The notes beneath the pieces were generated by a model. The model was not told the DNA's origin and ran no database searches. It worked only from the letters and a program-made list of their open reading frames with translations. A stretch of 64,000 nucleotides of DNA from Methanomicrobiaceae archaeon (GTDB lineage Archaea; Halobacteriota; Methanomicrobia; Methanomicrobiales; Methanomicrobiaceae). Each line of letters begins with the position of its first letter. Position 1 is the stretch's first letter. The stretch is taken from NCBI GenBank assembly GCA_016937345.1, contig JAFGWE010000014.1, positions 1 through 64,000 of the forward strand, read 5' to 3'. Of the stretch, positions 45,532 through 55,632 are shown piece by piece. A program made the position numbers and the translations under genes.

Positions 45532-46551
45532 TTACCCCTGTCTGAATATAAGTGATTCGCTCTCGGGATTTTTCAGAATATGTCTGTAAAATTCCTTTGC
45601 CATGACAGTATTTCGGGTTGCATAACAGTATAAACACTCATGGATGCAGGTGTTATACTGTCCTATATCAGTTGAAGGGATACAGCCGCAGAAAGGTCTC
45701 TGGTTTTTATCTTTTGAACTGTTCTTCGCAAGATATTCCAAAAACCCCGGATTATTATAAGATATTCGCCTTACAAGCTCAGGGTCAATACATCTCCCCC
45801 TAAAAATTCCGTATTTTGAAAGGTCAGTAACCTCACCACATGTAAAAAGTGAGAGATTCCACCTTTGGTTTAAATGAGAAAGTTTATCTGAAAATTCAGT
45901 CATCTCATCACAATTAAACTCACGGACATCTGAATTTCCGGTTTTCTGAAGATTGCGGCTGACAGATCTATACATATCAAAGAAACTGAATACAAGCCTT
46001 TCTGTATAATCCGATATCTCACAGCCGATATTTTCAGTACGCTCAATAAGTGTTTCAGGAGATATTCTGTCTGATAAGATAAGCGGATCAAATCTCCATA
46101 TTATCTTCTCTTTTCCAATAATTTCAGACAGCTGTTTAAAAGTATCAATTCTCTCAGAAAGCGGCGGGACGTTTTTTTCATATCCCTCACGCTCATAGTC
46201 GTTTAATGTAAACTGAAAGTAGTAATCTATTCCCATTTCATCAAGATAATTCAGATATGGAATCATCGGTTTCGGGTTTTTCGTCCAGAACACAATAAAT
46301 TTTGTATTTTCAAAATTTATTCTGTACGGCTTTTGGTTATATGGATTTAATTTTATCAGGTAACCTTTTTTAAGACGATTTATGAACCACTCTGAATAAA
46401 ACGCAGGAATATCGGTTGCACGGCTTGCTGAGACGATTACGGGTTTTAGTTCACTGAAAGGCTCCTTCCCAAAATCAGAATTCATAAATTGATATGAATA
46501 ATTGCCCTGCCTGACTAAAATGTTTTTATCCATATTTTTTTTATATAGCAT
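45532..46551 (-). CDS. DUF1848 family protein (radical-SAM-like Cys motif)
   Basis: DUF1848 proteins are uncharacterised and suspected to bind an Fe-S cluster. Family features are VSASRATDIPAFY (about 40-52), FVVFWTKNP-like FIVFWTKNPKPM and WRFDPLIL. The C-terminal CIPSTDIGQYNTCIHECLYC contains a C-x3-C-x2-C pattern like that of radical SAM enzymes but at the C-terminal end. 339 residues from 46551; an ATG at 46533 (MDKNIL) is a good alternative. Single gene, role unknown. Confidence 0.85.
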   Translation of the reverse strand: MLYKKNMDKNILVRQGNYSYQFMNSDFGKEPFSELKPVIVSASRATDIPAFYSEWFINRLKKGYLIKLNPYNQKPYRINFENTKFIVFWTKNPKPMIPYLNYLDEMGIDYYFQFTLNDYEREGYEKNVPPLSERIDTFKQLSEIIGKEKIIWRFDPLILSDRISPETLIERTENIGCEISDYTERLVFSFFDMYRSVSRNLQKTGNSDVREFNCDEMTEFSDKLSHLNQRWNLSLFTCGEVTDLSKYGIFRGRCIDPELVRRISYNNPGFLEYLAKNSSKDKNQRPFCGCIPSTDIGQYNTCIHECLYCYATRNTVMAKEFYRHILKNPESESLIFRQG

Positions 46552-46652
46552 ATGGGGAATTTACAGGTAAAAAAAAGTGAAGAATTATTTCCCCTCCTTT
46601 TAGAAGAAATTCAAACAGTCAATGATGTCTAAATAAGAAATTATTAAAAAAG

Positions 46653-48284
46653 TTAATCTTTATCGCACCCGCAGTCCTCACAGCCGCATGAGCATTCCGT
46701 CTGCTCAATCTCCCATCTGACGGCTGTAAACACAGGTCCGCGAACATCTATTTTTTTATTATTATCTGTTATATATCTCATCGCCCACGGTTCAACCTTC
46801 AGATTGATCTCGGACGGCACCTTAATCATCTTAAAATCCACGCATCCGTTCTCGCCGTAGAAGACAGCCTCTTCTATCTTTGCGGCGGCAAGATTTGCAA
46901 CAGCTTCAATGAACGAAATCTGTGCATTGACCCCCTTATCACGCTGCTTTTTATAGCTGGATGTATCAGGAAGTCCCAGAACTTTTCCTTCGGCCACAAA
47001 TACATCATTTAATGCAGCAGGGCCTAAAAGCTTTGAGTTTTCCTCATCCTCATATATATAAACCTTAACCCGGCACCCGAAATCAAAGTCGATATCACAT
47101 GCCAGAAATTCGCACGGACTTGGTGCATCAGCATTTTCACGTGCGGTTTTTGCAACCGCTTCTGCAATCTCTGCACCTTTTTGGGTTTTGGGGGACTCTT
47201 TTAGGGATACTGCACGGGCAATTTCAAGATCGGTATAATTATTTGGGAAGAACTGGGGATGTGTCATTGCCCTTACATCATCAGACTGGTACTCAATCAT
47301 TGCAAGACGCTCTACACCAAGACCCAGGTTCATAACCGGAACTTCAACACCATAAGCTGCAAGAGAGTGCGGCGAATACATCCCGAATGTTGCAACCTCA
47401 ACCCAGCCGTGAACAGGGTGTTTTGCATAAACCTCAGTCTGTGTATCAGGAACGTAATATTTAGACCTCTTCTCATCCGGCCGGAACTCAAAGTCGGTAA
47501 AGCCAAACGCTGATAGAAGACCTGCGGCAACAGCCTTGCCATCCTCAACGCTTACATCCTCGCCTGCGATGATGCATGATGCCGAATGATATGTCATAAG
47601 GCGTGTAGGGCCTTCCTCCTGTTCGCGGCGGAAACAGCGGTCGATTGAAAACTGCCTTATCGGAAGGGGCACTTTATCCCAGATCTCACCAAGGGTTAAA
47701 AACCAGCCTGATGTCATATGTGATCGAAGTGTAACTCTTGAAGATTCAGGGGACAGCTCACGGAACTCAGGGAATACTTCATCCATAATTCTTACAACAA
47801 GTCCGTCATCTGTTTTGAGAACCGATGCAAGCTCGTGTGTTAATTCATCACCGTCAATCTCGGATTTTTTATAGGCATGAAGTGTTTTTCTGAGGTTTTC
47901 CTCAGTCTCTGCATCAGGCGTTTTACCAATAATTGCGGAAATACTGTCCAGCTGCTTTTTTCCTATGCCAACATTAGGACGCGGAAGACCACCAAGATAA
48001 AAAACCCTGTCTAAAACTGCGGATGCCTCAGGGCCGAACTGTTTGTAGACCTCGGACTCGTCTATAAAAAGCGGAACACGGGCTTCGTCAAAGCCCATCA
48101 TCAGATATGCCTCACGAAGCCTCTGAATTGTCTCTGCCACAGGGTGTTTTTTCGCCGCCCTTATGATATTTCTCGGGTATTTCTTCGATAACGGAATTAC
48201 ATCCGAAATCTTTGCACCCTCATGCCAGGCCGCATCAAAATCCAGTTTGGCCATTTCCTTAAATTTATCTGCATCAAATCTCAT
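46653..48284 (-). CDS. sepS: O-phosphoserine--tRNA(Cys) ligase
   Basis: Class II aminoacyl-tRNA synthetase that loads O-phosphoserine on tRNA-Cys; SepCysS then converts it to Cys-tRNA. The start [20 protein letters not shown] is characteristic. Motif 2 is in [16 protein letters not shown] (about 220-235) and motif 3 in [11 protein letters not shown] (about 320-330). The ATG at 48284 lies 2 bp after the twy1 stop and matches family starts; the frame extends to 48305. 543 residues. Odd: the last 14 residues carry five cysteines ([14 protein letters not shown]). Last gene of the translation cluster. Confidence 0.94.
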   Translation of the reverse strand: MRFDADKFKEMAKLDFDAAWHEGAKISDVIPLSKKYPRNIIRAAKKHPVAETIQRLREAYLMMGFDEARVPLFIDESEVYKQFGPEASAVLDRVFYLGGLPRPNVGIGKKQLDSISAIIGKTPDAETEENLRKTLHAYKKSEIDGDELTHELASVLKTDDGLVVRIMDEVFPEFRELSPESSRVTLRSHMTSGWFLTLGEIWDKVPLPIRQFSIDRCFRREQEEGPTRLMTYHSASCIIAGEDVSVEDGKAVAAGLLSAFGFTDFEFRPDEKRSKYYVPDTQTEVYAKHPVHGWVEVATFGMYSPHSLAAYGVEVPVMNLGLGVERLAMIEYQSDDVRAMTHPQFFPNNYTDLEIARAVSLKESPKTQKGAEIAEAVAKTARENADAPSPCEFLACDIDFDFGCRVKVYIYEDEENSKLLGPAALNDVFVAEGKVLGLPDTSSYKKQRDKGVNAQISFIEAVANLAAAKIEEAVFYGENGCVDFKMIKVPSEINLKVEPWAMRYITDNNKKIDVRGPVFTAVRWEIEQTECSCGCEDCGCDKD

Positions 48285-48286
48285 AT

Positions 48287-49186
48287 TTACAGCCTTCCCA
48301 TGCACACAACCCTTGACACAGGGTTTTCATCTATTATATCATAATCACAGTATTTTGAGATTTCCAAAGCGAAATCACGTACGTACTCATGCTCAGGCAT
48401 ATTCTCCTGTAAAAGTCTCTGCCTGCTGTGCCCGACAAACATATAGCCCTTAACCTCAATGAAGTCTGCGAAGGAGTCCTGATACATCTTTGCATACTCC
48501 TCTGCGCCGAAATCGTTGTATCCTGCAACAACAGTCGTCCTGATAGCAGAACGTCTGTCTTTTAAAAGCAGCAGGCTTTTTTGAATCTCGTCCCAGAAAT
48601 CATTTTCAGGCCGGCATATCTTAAGATATGTCTTCCTGTCAGGCGCATCCAAGGAAATATATGTCTGATATGGATGACACCGTGCAATCATATCAGGCCG
48701 GGTTCCGTTTGAGACTAAAAATGTGGTATGCCCCTTTTCATTTAAGAGATCAATCAGCTCCGGCAGACGTGAATATAATGTCGGCTCACCTGAGAGTGAT
48801 ATTGCAATCATATCAGGAGAAAGCGCCTCTTTCCATAACTCTTCTGTTGCAGTGCTCGAATCTAAAATCCAGTTGTATCCTGCAAGAGACTTCTTCTGAA
48901 GTGCATGCATCCTTTTTAGAATAATCTCGGGCGGGCACTCCTCATCTTCTTCCACCTCATATTCCATAGAGCGCCAGCAGAAAAGGCATCTCTGATTGCA
49001 TTTAAGAGTAGGCGTCATCTGCACGCAGCGGTGACTTGAAATTCCGTAAAACTGGTGTTTATAGCACATATCACCGCCCAAAAGTGCACGTTTATTCCAC
49101 ATGCAGGGTTTTAGGGCGGCAGATGACTTTTTGGAGAAAAACTGATATCCCTGTTTTTCAAGGGATTTACATGCTTCGGACTGCAT
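48287..49186 (-). CDS. twy1: 4-demethylwyosine synthase (TYW1/Taw1)
   Basis: Radical SAM enzyme that builds the tricyclic wyosine base at position 37 of tRNA-Phe from N1-methylguanosine and pyruvate. The SAM cluster motif is CNQRCLFCW (C-x3-C-x2-C, about 62-70), preceded by [21 protein letters not shown] with the extra cysteines of the second cluster. [17 protein letters not shown] is the SAM-binding segment. 299 residues. It overlaps the end of argS by 20 bp and is followed 2 bp later by sepS. Confidence 0.94.
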   Translation of the reverse strand: MQSEACKSLEKQGYQFFSKKSSAALKPCMWNKRALLGGDMCYKHQFYGISSHRCVQMTPTLKCNQRCLFCWRSMEYEVEEDEECPPEIILKRMHALQKKSLAGYNWILDSSTATEELWKEALSPDMIAISLSGEPTLYSRLPELIDLLNEKGHTTFLVSNGTRPDMIARCHPYQTYISLDAPDRKTYLKICRPENDFWDEIQKSLLLLKDRRSAIRTTVVAGYNDFGAEEYAKMYQDSFADFIEVKGYMFVGHSRQRLLQENMPEHEYVRDFALEISKYCDYDIIDENPVSRVVCMGRL

Positions 49187-50831
49187 CGATTCCCAGTGTT
49201 TTAAGCACTTCAGACAAGGTGTTCTGCGCTGCTTTTACAATTGTAAGCCTTGAATCCCTCAAATCACCTTCTGCTTTTAAAACAGGATTATAGCGGTAGA
49301 ATGTGTTGAAAAGATCAGCAAGTTCTCGTGCATATATCGCAAGAATATGCGGACGCAGGTCTCTTGAAATTTCATCAATAATTTTCGGGAATAGTGCAAT
49401 TTTTTTCACAAGCGCAATCTCATGCTCACTTTCTGCTTCAAACCTTTCCTCAAATTCACCTGATTTTTCAAGAATGGAACAGGCACGGGCATTTGCATAC
49501 TGAACATATGGCGCACTCTGCTTCTCAAAGTCAAGTGCCTCCTTCCAGTTGAAAACGGTTGATTTCTCCTGGGAAACACGGATTATATCATAGCGGATTG
49601 CACCTGCTGCAACCGATTCTGCAATGGCTTTTTTATCCTCTTCAGATATGTCAGGCCTTCTTGTATCAACTTCCTCATATGCACGTTTTGTAACCTCTTC
49701 TATTAAGTCATCGGCTGATATGAACTTGCCTGCACGTGTGCTCATTGAGCCTTCCGGAAGTGAAACAAACTCAAAGAATACAATCTCAGGTGCTTTGTCG
49801 CCAAGAAGTTTCATTGTTGCCTGAAGCTGTGTTCCAATAAGCTTGTGATCTGCTCCTAAAACGTCAATTATCCTGTCATAATTGTCGCTCTTCCATTCAT
49901 GGTATGCAAGATCACGTGCTGCATAGACAGATGTTCCGTCAGAACGCCTTAGGACGTAATCCTTCTCAAAGCCGAATTCAGTCAGATCAAGAGCAAGTGT
50001 TTCATCATGTTTTGCCTGGGGAATTGATGAAAGTCTGTTTAAGACATGGTGCATCAGTCTGCTTTTTACAAAATCACTCTCAAAAATAAAGCGGTTGTGA
50101 GGGGCATTAAGTTTCTTTAAGGTGTCCTTCATACCGTCAAGACAGAGAATTACCGCATCACGAAACTTTTTGACCATCTCAGGATCGCCCTGTTCAATCA
50201 GAGCCATCCTTCTGTCAATCTCCTCTTTTATTGACGGATCTGCCTCAATGCTTCTGTTTGCCGCAACATACACATTGGCGACATAACGGTCTCCTTTCTC
50301 GCCCTCTTTTCTTTTTATATCGAGATTGTCAAAACCCCAGGAGACGATTGCAATCTGGCGCCCCATATCATTTACATAATACTGAACATCTGTGCTGTAA
50401 CCTGCTTTTTTGTAAACTCTTGCAAGAGTATCACCGATAACAGAATTCCGGATGTGTCCCACATGAAGAGGGCCATTTGGATTTGCGCTGGTATGCTCAA
50501 TACATACACGGATATTTTTTTCAGAAAGCTGACCAAACCCGGGCTTTAAGGATTCTCTCAAAACATCTGAGATATAATTTTTCCCAAAGATAAAATTGAT
50601 ATAGGGGCCTTTTGTTGAAACTGAAATATCTGCTTCAAAAAGCTCTTTTTCAAGCTCTGCTGTAATATCAGCAGCAATCTTTACAGGATTTTCTTTTCTT
50701 TTTTTTGCAAGCGAAAAGGCGACAGTGGATGCAAGATCGGCATGTTCGCCGCCATCGCCCAGTAATACATCATCTTCGCCCGATACTTTCTTTATTGCAT
50801 CCTCAACAGTTTTATACGCCTTAAAAAACAT
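49167..50831 (-). CDS. argS: Arginine--tRNA ligase
   Basis: Class I synthetase that charges tRNA-Arg. The N-terminal additional domain (1-95) is followed by the HIGH motif in PNGPLHVGHIRNSV (about 113-126) and a KMSKS-equivalent in EGSMSTRAGKF. The C-terminal DALR anticodon-binding domain ends in [13 protein letters not shown]. 554 residues, normal for archaeal ArgRS. It is 26 bp after aRF1 and overlaps twy1 by 20 bp, which suggests translational coupling. Confidence 0.96.
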   Translation of the reverse strand: MFFKAYKTVEDAIKKVSGEDDVLLGDGGEHADLASTVAFSLAKKRKENPVKIAADITAELEKELFEADISVSTKGPYINFIFGKNYISDVLRESLKPGFGQLSEKNIRVCIEHTSANPNGPLHVGHIRNSVIGDTLARVYKKAGYSTDVQYYVNDMGRQIAIVSWGFDNLDIKRKEGEKGDRYVANVYVAANRSIEADPSIKEEIDRRMALIEQGDPEMVKKFRDAVILCLDGMKDTLKKLNAPHNRFIFESDFVKSRLMHHVLNRLSSIPQAKHDETLALDLTEFGFEKDYVLRRSDGTSVYAARDLAYHEWKSDNYDRIIDVLGADHKLIGTQLQATMKLLGDKAPEIVFFEFVSLPEGSMSTRAGKFISADDLIEEVTKRAYEEVDTRRPDISEEDKKAIAESVAAGAIRYDIIRVSQEKSTVFNWKEALDFEKQSAPYVQYANARACSILEKSGEFEERFEAESEHEIALVKKIALFPKIIDEISRDLRPHILAIYARELADLFNTFYRYNPVLKAEGDLRDSRLTIVKAAQNTLSEVLKTLGIDAVRSM

Positions 50832-50857
50832 GACTTTAATTCACACCTGATTTCCTG

Positions 50858-52129
50858 TTAGTAGCCTGTCCTGTATCTGAGAATTGCCGCAACACCGCCA
50901 AAAGCGTTGTAGAGCATCGCACCTTCCTCAAAGTCATCGGATATTATCATAACTTTCGTATTGCCCGAGTCGGCAAGTTCGGCAAGTTCGTCAATAATAT
51001 CAGTCTCTTCTTCAATGAAAACCGGAGCAGAGCATTTAGGACATATACCTATCTCAATATCGGAGAGTTTCTTTCCCGGTGCGACCTTTATTGTCTCTTC
51101 ACGTCTATAATCACAGTTCTGGCATTTTATGCTGATTCTGGACTTTCTTAAAACAGCAGAAAGGAGTAAGACATCAACAGCTCCGATCTCCAGGTTCTTT
51201 CTGACACTTTCCTCACCATATGAAGACAGACCATCGTCTTTTACAAGTTCTTTGAAGAAACGGTCCATTACAACCTTTTCTTTCATTACCTCCACACCAC
51301 GGAGTGCTTCGGATGCATTGTCCACAAGCTCTGCAAGACCGCTTTCGTTTGTATATGAAACGTCAAAAAGCCCTATAATACGCTTCTGGAGTTCATGGTG
51401 GAGAAACTCCCCCTCAAAAAATTCATCCTTTGTCGGTGTGGGTCCGCCTATTAAAACTCCCTTGAACCTCTCAAAAAATTCAGGCTCTGCCAGGAATATA
51501 TCATTTGCTCTGTCAGCCACTTTTTTATAGAATTCATTTATTGCAATAAGGCGCAGTCTCTGAAAACGCATTGCAGACTGACCACCTTTTCTCTGCTTTC
51601 CGGGAACTGTTGAGGTTACACCGGACATAGGCTCAATTCTGTTTCCACGTAAAAATCCAATATATGCCTCTCTTCTGTCTATTACGATGAGACCGTAGAC
51701 CTCCTTTTCCACAAGCATCTGCTGTAAGGGTTCAAGCTCAAAATTGGAGGAGCACCTGTACATATAAAGGTTGACAGGATCAGGAGGCTCAATTATAGTG
51801 CAGTCCATATCAGTTCTGTCACCGCCGAGCTTAACCGCACCACAGAAGATAGCCATTCCATTTTCAGGGGGATTTTTATAATATTTCAGTCTTGACAGAA
51901 TAGATGAGATGGCACTCTGAACATTTGTCTTGGTCTGTTTGCTTTTAATGTTTGCACACTGTCCGAATTCATCCCGAAGCTGCGCTGTTACATCGTATAT
52001 CTGTTTGTCCGGGGGGATATAAATTGAAATAAGTTCTGTGCCGCTCCCCTCTTTTTCGCCGAGTTTTTCAAGAGTCTTTTTAAACTCATACCTCTTTCTC
52101 GCGCTGTCAAGCTCCACTTCTTCTGCCAT
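50858..52129 (-). CDS. prf1: Peptide chain release factor aRF1
   Basis: Recognises all three stop codons and triggers peptide release. The NIKS stop-codon motif (NIKSKQTKTN, about 61-70) and the catalytic GGQ loop (KGGQSAMRFQRLR, about 183-195) are present. The C-terminal domain contains a zinc-ribbon-like pair CQNC and CPKC. 423 residues, typical for archaeal aRF1. It is 58 bp after the lipoprotein hydrolase gene and 26 bp before argS. Confidence 0.97.
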   Translation of the reverse strand: MAEEVELDSARKRYEFKKTLEKLGEKEGSGTELISIYIPPDKQIYDVTAQLRDEFGQCANIKSKQTKTNVQSAISSILSRLKYYKNPPENGMAIFCGAVKLGGDRTDMDCTIIEPPDPVNLYMYRCSSNFELEPLQQMLVEKEVYGLIVIDRREAYIGFLRGNRIEPMSGVTSTVPGKQRKGGQSAMRFQRLRLIAINEFYKKVADRANDIFLAEPEFFERFKGVLIGGPTPTKDEFFEGEFLHHELQKRIIGLFDVSYTNESGLAELVDNASEALRGVEVMKEKVVMDRFFKELVKDDGLSSYGEESVRKNLEIGAVDVLLLSAVLRKSRISIKCQNCDYRREETIKVAPGKKLSDIEIGICPKCSAPVFIEEETDIIDELAELADSGNTKVMIISDDFEEGAMLYNAFGGVAAILRYRTGY

Positions 52130-52187
52130 ATTGTCCGCTCACCAGTATATATTTTAGAAACTTTACTATGATTCAACCTGTATGGCA

Positions 52188-53081
52188 TTAAGCCTTAGTC
52201 TTCTGCCAGTCCAGATTTTTTATGTATTCATCCACTTCGCTGTTGATCCCGTGAGTCCCGTTGAACGCTACAAAATCCTTTGGCTCTGAGGCCTTGTTGA
52301 AGAGCAAAAGTCCGTAATCAAATTCTACAATATCATCATCAGGAGCATGAAATATCACGGTTTTTGCAGGCGAAATTCCTGCGATATATGTATAAGGATT
52401 GATGCTCCTGAAAAAGAGATCAGCATTCTCACCGTTTTTGCCTTCCTCATACTCATATCCTGATGTTGATACACCAAAATATCCTGCAAATTCAGAATCA
52501 ATTCCGGCGGCTACCGCAGCGTATCTCCCGCCATTGGACGAACCCATAATATAAACAGGGAAATCATCCCCATAGATCTCCTTAAGATAATCCTTTGCGG
52601 CAATAAGATCAAAAATTATTGAATAATACTGTGGAGTTTTACCTGCTGATGCCGTCTTAAATTCATTCTGAAAATCAAGGGGAACACCGGATGTCTTTCC
52701 GCCGTTCCCGCGGATATCAACTGTCATGAATGCAATGCCGCAATCAGCATATTCCAAAACCCTGTCTTTGTGCGAATCAGCTGCAACTCCGGCACCGGGT
52801 GCAAAAACAATTCCAAGACGGGCATCTTTCGGGGATGCTAAAAGAGCATAAACATCTTTCAGACCGTCTTTCATCCATATTTCAGAAAGAATGATATCGC
52901 CGGCATTGGTCACATTCGAAAGGCTGTAAGAATATGAGATATCTCCGGGGACTAAAACACCTTCTTCAGTGATAGTGAATGTTGCCGTATCAGGAGATTT
53001 CCCGTTTATATCGGTGCATCCTGATACCAGAATACATATTGCTAAAAAGATGCAGGCAAGAGATAATTTCCAGATTCTCAT
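52188..53081 (-). CDS. Alpha/beta hydrolase lipoprotein
   Basis: Probably secreted and lipid-anchored: positive start MRIWK, hydrophobic core, then the lipobox LVSGC (Cys at about 22 from the ATG at 53081). The mature part is an alpha/beta hydrolase with the nucleophile elbow GSSNGG, an oxyanion strand GIVFAPGAG and a likely acid and His in DDDIVEFDY and GTHGINSE. The ATG at 53081 overlaps the stop of the NUDIX gene by one base (TGATG), which decides the start; the frame is open to 53117. 297 residues. Substrate unknown. Confidence 0.85.
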   Translation of the reverse strand: MRIWKLSLACIFLAICILVSGCTDINGKSPDTATFTITEEGVLVPGDISYSYSLSNVTNAGDIILSEIWMKDGLKDVYALLASPKDARLGIVFAPGAGVAADSHKDRVLEYADCGIAFMTVDIRGNGGKTSGVPLDFQNEFKTASAGKTPQYYSIIFDLIAAKDYLKEIYGDDFPVYIMGSSNGGRYAAVAAGIDSEFAGYFGVSTSGYEYEEGKNGENADLFFRSINPYTYIAGISPAKTVIFHAPDDDIVEFDYGLLLFNKASEPKDFVAFNGTHGINSEVDEYIKNLDWQKTKA

Positions 53082-53608
53082 CACTGATTCATCCCCATAC
53101 ATTTGAAAATAAGACAAATTGTCTTTGCATCCACAATTCTGCCGTCTTTTATCATCTCAAAAACTTCGGGTTTTTTCACCTTCACAACTTCTATTAACTC
53201 GTCATCGTCCTTTTTGTATTCATCTGAAGGCGTAAGTGAATATGCCTCAAACAAAAAGATTCTCTCGTTTGTAAAGCCGGGAGTTGTGTAGATATAGCCT
53301 TTTGAAACAAACTTCTCCGCCTTAAATCCGGTCTCTTCAATGAGTTCACGATGTGCTGTTTCCAAAGGCTCTTCACCTTCGTCCATTGTTCCTGCCGGAG
53401 CCTCATAGATGTACTCGTCAATTGAATACCTGTACTGCTTTATCAGATAGCAGTATTCAGCATCCATCGGAAGAATTGCAACCGCACCTCCGGGTTTAAC
53501 GACAATTCTTTCAAGTGTGATGCCGCCGGGGAGATCAACTTCCACACGCTCAACTTTCAGCCTTCCGCCACTGTATATATCATCTATCTTTTTCATATAC
53601 TGCCTCAA
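53081..53608 (-). CDS. NUDIX hydrolase, ADP-ribose-pyrophosphatase-like
   Basis: Hydrolyses nucleoside diphosphate derivatives. The NUDIX box GTMDEGEEPLETAHRELIEETGF (about 74-96, in pieces) fits GX5EX7REUXEEXGU, and the N-terminal GGAVAILPM and the YIYTTPGFTNERIFLF segment are typical of ADP-ribose pyrophosphatases. 175 residues; an ATG four codons inside (53596) is an alternative start. It couples by a one-base overlap to the hydrolase gene. Confidence 0.92.
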   Translation of the reverse strand: MRQYMKKIDDIYSGGRLKVERVEVDLPGGITLERIVVKPGGAVAILPMDAEYCYLIKQYRYSIDEYIYEAPAGTMDEGEEPLETAHRELIEETGFKAEKFVSKGYIYTTPGFTNERIFLFEAYSLTPSDEYKKDDDELIEVVKVKKPEVFEMIKDGRIVDAKTICLIFKCMGMNQ

Positions 53609-53628
53609 TGCATGTTTAAAATTATAAT

Positions 53629-54294
53629 TTATTCATATTCTATCGGGTCTTTTACTCCAATCTCTTCAAAAGCCTTTAACCTGTAATAGCATGAATCGCA
53701 CTTTCCGCATGCAGGATAATTGCTCTTATAGCAGGACCATGTATCCTCATAGGGGACATTAAGCCTCATGCCTGTCTTTAAAATTTCGGCCTTGTTCATA
53801 TTTACAAAAGGAGTCATAAGCCGGAGATCAGTGTCATCAGATGTGCCCAGATCAATAACTCTCTGAAACGCCTCGATAAATTCAGGGCGGCAGTCAGGGT
53901 AGCCTGCGTAATCAGACGCCTGAACTCCGATAAATATTGCATCTGCACCCCGGGTCTCGGCATAGCTTGTCGCAATCGAGAGAAGATTTGAGTTTCTGAA
54001 AGGGACGTAAGTATTAGGGATTGATGTACTCCCGTTGTCTTTATGATCAAAAACTTTCATTGAACTGTCGGTTAAGGAACTGCCGCCAAATTTTTTCAGA
54101 TGAGAAAGTGAGATCTCCATAAATTCAGATGCACCAAGTGAATTTGCAATTTTTTTTGCACATTCAAGCTCTTTATCCTCTGTAATCTGTCCATATCTCA
54201 TATGAAGGGCAAGAATCTCATATCCCATGTCCCTTGCCACATAGGCAAGAGTGGATGAGTCCATTCCGCCGGATATCAGGCATACTGCTTTCAT
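53629..54294 (-). CDS. queC: 7-cyano-7-deazaguanine synthase
   Basis: Makes preQ0, precursor of archaeosine in archaeal tRNA, from 7-carboxy-7-deazaguanine. The PP-loop [11 protein letters not shown] is at the N-terminus, and the zinc site is in [18 protein letters not shown] near the C-terminus (four cysteines). The ATG at 54294 has GGAG about 9 bp upstream and follows the queE stop by 1 bp; the frame extends to 54309. 221 residues. Third gene of queD-queE-queC. Confidence 0.95.
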   Translation of the reverse strand: MKAVCLISGGMDSSTLAYVARDMGYEILALHMRYGQITEDKELECAKKIANSLGASEFMEISLSHLKKFGGSSLTDSSMKVFDHKDNGSTSIPNTYVPFRNSNLLSIATSYAETRGADAIFIGVQASDYAGYPDCRPEFIEAFQRVIDLGTSDDTDLRLMTPFVNMNKAEILKTGMRLNVPYEDTWSCYKSNYPACGKCDSCYYRLKAFEEIGVKDPIEYE

Positions 54295-54295
54295 T

Positions 54296-54904
54296 TTATT
54301 TAACTCCAATTATTTTATGAAGCTGCATCTGAAATTTAACAGGCAGTCTGTTTTCTATTACGTATTCAGCTATTTTTCCGTAATCCGAGCCCCATACAGG
54401 CGATATGAAAACAGGTGCCAGAAATTCCCTGTTCATTATTATATCAGCAGCATATTCGCAGTCGGTTAAATCCGCAACAACAAATTTTACAGTATCATCA
54501 AATCCAAGACATTCAAGAAGAGAGAGATCACTTTTCTCACCGGAGGAAGGGCATTTTATGTCCATACATACAGAGGCAAAATCCATGCAGGGTGCAGGAT
54601 TGATAGTACCGTTGGTCTCTATTTCTACCTTATAACACTCACGGGAGAGTATTTTTAAAAGAGGAATTAACTCATCCATAGATAAAAGAGGCTCGCCTCC
54701 CGTGATACACACATTTGCACAGCCTAATTTTTGGACCTCTTCAAAAACCCCGGAGACACTCATCTCAGTCCCGCCGGAATGCGATTCCGGCGTATCACAC
54801 CACCGGCAGTTTAGATTGCATCCGGAGAGGCGTACAAAAGTTGTTATGACCCCCTGGTTTTTGCCTTCACCCTGAAGGCTTATGAATATCTCGATTACTT
54901 TCAT
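54296..54904 (-). CDS. queE: 7-carboxy-7-deazaguanine synthase (radical SAM)
   Basis: Converts 6-carboxytetrahydropterin to 7-carboxy-7-deazaguanine with SAM and Mg. The start [19 protein letters not shown] and the cluster motif [10 protein letters not shown] (C-x3-C-x2-C) are diagnostic, followed by CITGGEPLL. The ATG at 54904 matches family starts; 66 further in-frame codons upstream overlap queD and are not used. 202 residues. It follows queD by 13 bp. Confidence 0.95.
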   Translation of the reverse strand: MKVIEIFISLQGEGKNQGVITTFVRLSGCNLNCRWCDTPESHSGGTEMSVSGVFEEVQKLGCANVCITGGEPLLSMDELIPLLKILSRECYKVEIETNGTINPAPCMDFASVCMDIKCPSSGEKSDLSLLECLGFDDTVKFVVADLTDCEYAADIIMNREFLAPVFISPVWGSDYGKIAEYVIENRLPVKFQMQLHKIIGVK

Positions 54905-54917
54905 TAAAAACCTTAAT

Positions 54918-55322
54918 TTAGGGAGTCCATTCGGCATAGCAGGAGGTTGATTCCCATATCCTGCATTTTCCAACCCTTGCGGCAATTCCGGATTTGCTGC
55001 ATTCTTCTTCGACCTCTTTTGCGATTCTTTCGGCAAGAAGTTCACTTGTCGGATCGCCGTCTGTTGTAACAACATCCTGGAACTTTGACAGACATTCAAC
55101 AAGAGGGTCAGCCTTATTTAAAATAACCTCATGGTCATAGCGTGAAACTACATTTTTAATCAGATTGTAATCGACAAGAATCATGGATTCAGACGAGACA
55201 TCACCATCTATCCACAATTCCGCCCTCCACTGGTGGCCATGCAGGCGAAAGCACTTTCCTTCATAATGCAAAAGCCTGTGGCTTGCCTCAAAATACGCTT
55301 CTTTGTATATACGGACACTCAT
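54918..55322 (-). CDS. queD: 6-carboxytetrahydropterin synthase
   Basis: Second step from GTP towards preQ0. Zinc ligands lie in EASHRLLHYEGKCFRLHGHQW (His in ASH, then HGH; about 13-33) with the catalytic Cys in GKC. The C-terminus has WESTSCYAEW. The ATG at 55322 (MSVRIYKEAYF) is preferred over the extension to 55385. 134 residues. First gene of the queDEC group, which may be the head of a long unit running to sepS. Confidence 0.95.
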   Translation of the reverse strand: MSVRIYKEAYFEASHRLLHYEGKCFRLHGHQWRAELWIDGDVSSESMILVDYNLIKNVVSRYDHEVILNKADPLVECLSKFQDVVTTDGDPTSELLAERIAKEVEEECSKSGIAARVGKCRIWESTSCYAEWTP

Positions 55323-55632
55323 TTCAATCACAGAATTATAATTATTTATTTGACAGGGAAATTGCAAAACAATTTGCATCCCCAAACATGCGAAGTCTCT
55401 GACTTGATCACTGTTTGTGCTGTATGAAAGTAAATCTTTAGATGACCCTATTCACACAGTGACATGCCCTTACTGATATCTTTTATGAGTTGCAGGATAT
55501 AAGACCAAAGCCGGATTTCCGGCAGGGCGTTAAAAAAGACAAAAATCCAAAAAAAACCTGAATTTATAGTTTAATAAAATTCCAGTAGAAGATTTAAAAA
55601 ACATTTTTGGATACAGATCAATAACTGAGATT
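55323..55632. other. Intergenic upstream of queD
   Basis: About 300 bp between the small membrane protein gene and queD, both on the minus strand. It holds a perfect GCCGGA-TT-TCCGGC hairpin (55510-55523) and AT-rich stretches, but no gene, tRNA or convincing preQ0/preQ1 riboswitch pattern. Confidence 0.45.

Noticed and set aside
45416-45637. 73-codon minus-strand frame at the end of the DUF1848 gene
   Set aside because: It overlaps the DUF1848 C-terminus in another frame, has no ribosome-binding site and no family resemblance.
54905-55102. 66-codon N-terminal extension of QueE
   Set aside because: It runs inside queD in another frame and is basic and Gln/Pro-rich; QueE proteins begin at the MKVIEIF segment.
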